Below, piece after piece: positions 61,728 through 64,000 of a stretch of 64,000 nucleotides of DNA. Source of the DNA: Cloacibacterium sp047601505 (lineage in GTDB: Bacteria; Bacteroidota; Bacteroidia; Flavobacteriales; Weeksellaceae); contig NZ_JASGJD010000001.1 in the NCBI RefSeq assembly GCF_047601505.1, positions 3,286,001 to 3,350,000 on the forward strand, read 5' to 3'. The position numbers and the translations under genes are program-made. Positions within the stretch are counted from its first letter, which is position 1; every line of letters begins with the position of its first letter. The notes below the pieces were generated by a model. That model searched no databases. It was not told where the DNA came from and saw only the letters and a list, made by a program, of their open reading frames with translations.

Positions 61728-62786
61728 TTAAAACCTCATCACATCTTTCACCACTCCTCCTTTTTGGGTGTGTTGCAATAATTCGGTTTCTATAAAATTT
61801 TTAATAGTTTCAGAGCTTTCGTTTTCTGGGAAAAGCAAGTGTACATTTGCGCCAGCGTCTAAGGTAAAAAACAAAGGATTGCCCTTTTCTTCACGGAATT
61901 TCCAAAGTTTATTGATAACTTCCATTGTCCCCGTTTTCATCAAAATAAAGGCTGGTTCGCTCATCATCATCATGGCATGAAGCGTTAAAGCTTCGTGTTC
62001 TACCAACGTGATGAATTTTTCTAAATTTCCTGTTTTCAGAATTTCTTTAAGAGGAACAAAATTCTCTCTCGCTTCTTGGAAACGTCTTTCGGCATAAGGA
62101 TTTGTATTCATTAAACCATGACCAACAGTAGAACTCACCGTTTTTTGACCTTCATGAATAAGCAAAACCCAATCGTTAAAATTCTTAAAAATTGGGTGAA
62201 TTTCTTCATCAGGATATTTCACCGCAAATAAATCTGAACTTCCTTCTACTTCATCCGTTTTTCCCCAAACCACAAGTCCATTATACAAACTTCTACAAGC
62301 GCTTCCGCTTCCTAAACGTGCTAAAAAAGAAGCCTTTTGGTTAATGGTTGATGGTTGATGGTTGTCAGTAGAAAAAATTTGGTCTAGATTCATCAAACAA
62401 CTTGCAATAGCTCCAAAACCTGAAGCCGAACTTGCAATTCCTGAACTGTGAGGAAATGTATTTTCAGTCTTGATAATGTATTTTCCTTTGAGAATCCAAG
62501 GCAAATATTGTACTATATTTTTGAAATATTTATCAATTTTTTCTGCGAATATCAGTTCTTCATTTCCAGCCAAAAAAGTTTGAACAGAAAACGGTTCATT
62601 TGCCAAAAACTCCATTGAAGTTTGGGTATTGCAATGATTCAAAGTATAAGAAATACTAGGATTTGCAGGCATTTGATTGGCATATTTCCCCCAATATTTA
62701 ATTAAAGCAATATTAGACGGACAAATTGCCGAAACCACTTGATTGGATATATTGAAATTTTGATTTCCTAAAAATTGATTTTCCAT
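61728..62786 (-). CDS. mvaD: Diphosphomevalonate decarboxylase with an in-frame heptamer-repeat insertion
   Basis: The 352-residue product is a GHMP-family enzyme: SNIALIKYWGKY, NTFPHSSGIASSASGFGA (ATP loop) and SGSACRSLYNG. It converts mevalonate-5-diphosphate to isopentenyl diphosphate, the mevalonate route typical of flavobacteria. At residues around 140-150 the sequence STDNHQPSTINQK is encoded by CAACCAT-type heptamers (62337-62368), which appear to have expanded inside the gene in a surface loop without breaking the frame. Confidence 0.92.
   Translation of the reverse strand: MENQFLGNQNFNISNQVVSAICPSNIALIKYWGKYANQMPANPSISYTLNHCNTQTSMEFLANEPFSVQTFLAGNEELIFAEKIDKYFKNIVQYLPWILKGKYIIKTENTFPHSSGIASSASGFGAIASCLMNLDQIFSTDNHQPSTINQKASFLARLGSGSACRSLYNGLVVWGKTDEVEGSSDLFAVKYPDEEIHPIFKNFNDWVLLIHEGQKTVSSTVGHGLMNTNPYAERRFQEARENFVPLKEILKTGNLEKFITLVEHEALTLHAMMMMSEPAFILMKTGTMEVINKLWKFREEKGNPLFFTLDAGANVHLLFPENESSETIKNFIETELLQHTQKGGVVKDVMRF
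62337..62368. repeat. Heptamer repeat inside the mvaD coding region
   Basis: On the minus strand CAACCAT occurs in tandem (CAACCAT, CAACCAT, CAACCAT, then TAACCAA). Three units make 21 bases, seven codons, so the frame is kept. Confidence 0.8.
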
Positions 62787-62836
62787 AATTTTTGTTTAAA
62801 CGCAAAGATTTTTCATTGCGCTATTATTGCGAGGAA

Positions 62837-63841
62837 TTATTTATTTGATTTTATATAATTTTCTACATGAAAAGCCAAACTTTCTTCTACAGAAATGAAT
62901 TCATAATTAAGCTTTTCTTTTATTTTTTGGTTGGAAATTTTATTGAATTCTGTTACTGATTTCGCATTCACTTTATTTGCCATTTTGAGCGGAGAAATAA
63001 GCCAACCTAAAATTGAATTCAAGAAAACTGCTACTTTTAATAAATTATTTGGAACAATTTTAACTGCTGGTTTTCCTAGTTTTTGTTTGATAGAATTCGC
63101 AATTTCTTCATACTTTTTGTTTTCGGAAATTAAGATAAATCTTTCTGCGAAAATGTTTTTTCCCATCAATTCTACCGAAATTTTGGCAACATCTCTCACA
63201 TCTACATAAGAAGTTCCTCCCGAAAAAGTATAATTATTTTCTCCCAATTCTTTGAATAAAGTTCCGCTGCTTTCGTTCCAATTTCCAGAACCGATGATTA
63301 AACCAGGATTCACAATTACGGTATTTAAACCTTCAGCCGAAGCTCGCCAAACTTCCATTTCTGCAAAATGTTTCGAAATAGCATAAGCAGAATGGTCTAT
63401 TTTAGGATTAAAATCTGAACTTTCGTCTAATTCTCCGTTTTCATTGAATCCATCTAGAACCGCAATAGAACTCACAAAAAGGAATTTCTTAACCGAAGAA
63501 TTTTCGCAAGCGTACAAAAGTTGTGTAGTTCCTTCAATATTGGTGTGATACATTTTTTTCTCATCATTTGGATGAAAACTCACTTTTGCAGCACAATGGT
63601 AAACTTCTTCTACGCCTTCTAAAGCTTTTTCAAGAGAGTTAAGATTGTCAAAATCTACATCAATCCAATTGATTTTTTCAAAATATTCGTTAGGATTTTC
63701 GGTGTAAAATCGGAAAGAGTTTTTCACTTCTTCCAGATTGCTAGATTTTCTTTTGGTTGCGCGAACCGTTTTACCACGTTTTAACAATTCTAAAACGATA
63801 ACTCTTCCGAGAATTCCTGTGGCGCCTGTAACGAGAATCAT
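62837..63841 (-). CDS. NAD-dependent epimerase/dehydratase (extended SDR)
   Basis: The 334-residue product has VTGATGILGRVI (nucleotide-binding), VSSIAVLDG, YAISKHFAE (Tyr/Lys catalytic pair) and NPGLIIG. Relatives are dihydroflavonol-4-reductase-like and 3-beta-hydroxysteroid dehydrogenase-like proteins; the substrate is unknown. It lies 50 bases upstream of mvaD on the same strand, perhaps in one unit with the partial hydrolase gene. Confidence 0.88.
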   Translation of the reverse strand: MILVTGATGILGRVIVLELLKRGKTVRATKRKSSNLEEVKNSFRFYTENPNEYFEKINWIDVDFDNLNSLEKALEGVEEVYHCAAKVSFHPNDEKKMYHTNIEGTTQLLYACENSSVKKFLFVSSIAVLDGFNENGELDESSDFNPKIDHSAYAISKHFAEMEVWRASAEGLNTVIVNPGLIIGSGNWNESSGTLFKELGENNYTFSGGTSYVDVRDVAKISVELMGKNIFAERFILISENKKYEEIANSIKQKLGKPAVKIVPNNLLKVAVFLNSILGWLISPLKMANKVNAKSVTEFNKISNQKIKEKLNYEFISVEESLAFHVENYIKSNK

Positions 63842-63849
63842 TCTTTTTG

Positions 63850-63872
63850 TTGGATGTTAGATGTTAGATGAT
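63850..63872 (+). repeat. Short heptamer array, type TTAGATG
   Basis: TTGGATG, TTAGATG, TTAGATG lie 9 bases upstream of the epimerase gene and keep the 7-base period. Confidence 0.65.
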
Positions 63873-63902
63873 TTTTACAAAAATACGGTTAATTATTTAA
63901 GT

Positions 63903-64000
63903 TTAAAATTCACTTTTTGACAAGAAATTTTTCACTGCTTCATTAAAATCTTTCGGGTTTTCGGCTTGAACCCAATGCCCTGCATTATCAATAGTAATTA
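63903..64000 (-). CDS. C-terminal end of an alpha/beta hydrolase (partial)
   Basis: The 32 visible residues end ...DNAGHWVQAENPKDFNEAV..., with stop TAA at 63905-63903. The GHW segment preceding VQAENP is the catalytic-His region of alpha/beta hydrolases of the YbfF/haloalkane-dehalogenase-like group. The gene runs off the right edge. Confidence 0.75.
   Translation of the reverse strand, partial: ITIDNAGHWVQAENPKDFNEAVKNFLSKSEF

Noticed and set aside
1..64000. tRNA, rRNA, known riboswitches, phage genes or defence islands
   Set aside because: No cloverleaf, rRNA segment, phage structural gene or recognised defence operon was seen; the only nuclease-like candidate is the gene at 56534-57496.

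Overview
The window comes from an AT-rich member of the Bacteroidota, most likely class Flavobacteriia and a Chryseobacterium/Cloacibacterium-like lineage; the genus is an inference. Supporting features are a SusC/SusD pair, a type IX secretion C-terminal sorting domain, promoters of the Bacteroidota form TAnnTTTG, a mevalonate-pathway gene, a transketolase split into two subunits, and typical flavobacterial intergenic repeats. No rRNA, tRNA or CRISPR array was seen.

Layout. (1) 1-10.9 kb is ordinary chromosome: a serine hydrolase lipoprotein, a DUF1684 protein, gpsA with a probable frameshift, an M23 peptidase, a thioredoxin-like protein, an Rrf2 regulator with its NAD(P)-binding partner, and a large AsmA-family protein. 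(2) 11.0-51.0 kb is a nearly continuous locus for glucuronoxylan use, interrupted only by an IS982 copy (13,200-14,205). It holds a CE1-type esterase, a Nudix-type regulator, a GH43 xylosidase with a GPH symporter, a LacI regulator heading a plus-strand operon (GH67, acetylesterase, GH10, GH35, transaldolase-like enzyme, split transketolase), GH11, GH115, and a minus-strand operon xylB-xylA-susC-susD-surface glycan-binding protein-GH10-T9SS carbohydrate-binding protein. It is followed by the whole uronate branch: SDR fructuronate reductase, UxuA, AraC regulator, ExuT-like transporter, Eda, YhcH, KdgK and UxaC. (3) 51.5-53.0 kb is transposon debris: an IS200/IS605 transposase with an internal stop, flanked by covarying palindromes, and an IS982 relic. 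(4) 53.3-64 kb is housekeeping: esterases, aminopeptidase P, a GIY-YIG-like protein, purK-purE, a glyoxalase-like protein, an LLM monooxygenase, diphosphomevalonate decarboxylase and an NAD-dependent epimerase.

How the parts fit. Surface GH10/GH11 enzymes and binding proteins cut and hold xylan. SusC/D imports oligosaccharides. GH115, GH67, GH35 and esterases remove side groups in the envelope. The GPH symporter and cytoplasmic GH43 deliver xylose to XylA/XylB, then transketolase and transaldolase. Released glucuronate goes through ExuT, UxaC, fructuronate reductase, UxuA, KdgK and Eda to pyruvate and glyceraldehyde-3-phosphate. A near-identical LacI-type palindrome lies both in the LacI/symporter promoter region and at the uxaC promoter, suggesting that one repressor couples the two halves.

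The most unusual non-coding signal is a set of degenerate tandem repeats with a 7-base period scattered between genes and, once, inside the mevalonate decarboxylase reading frame. Two other dispersed repeat families and several paired operator-like sites are described in the findings.
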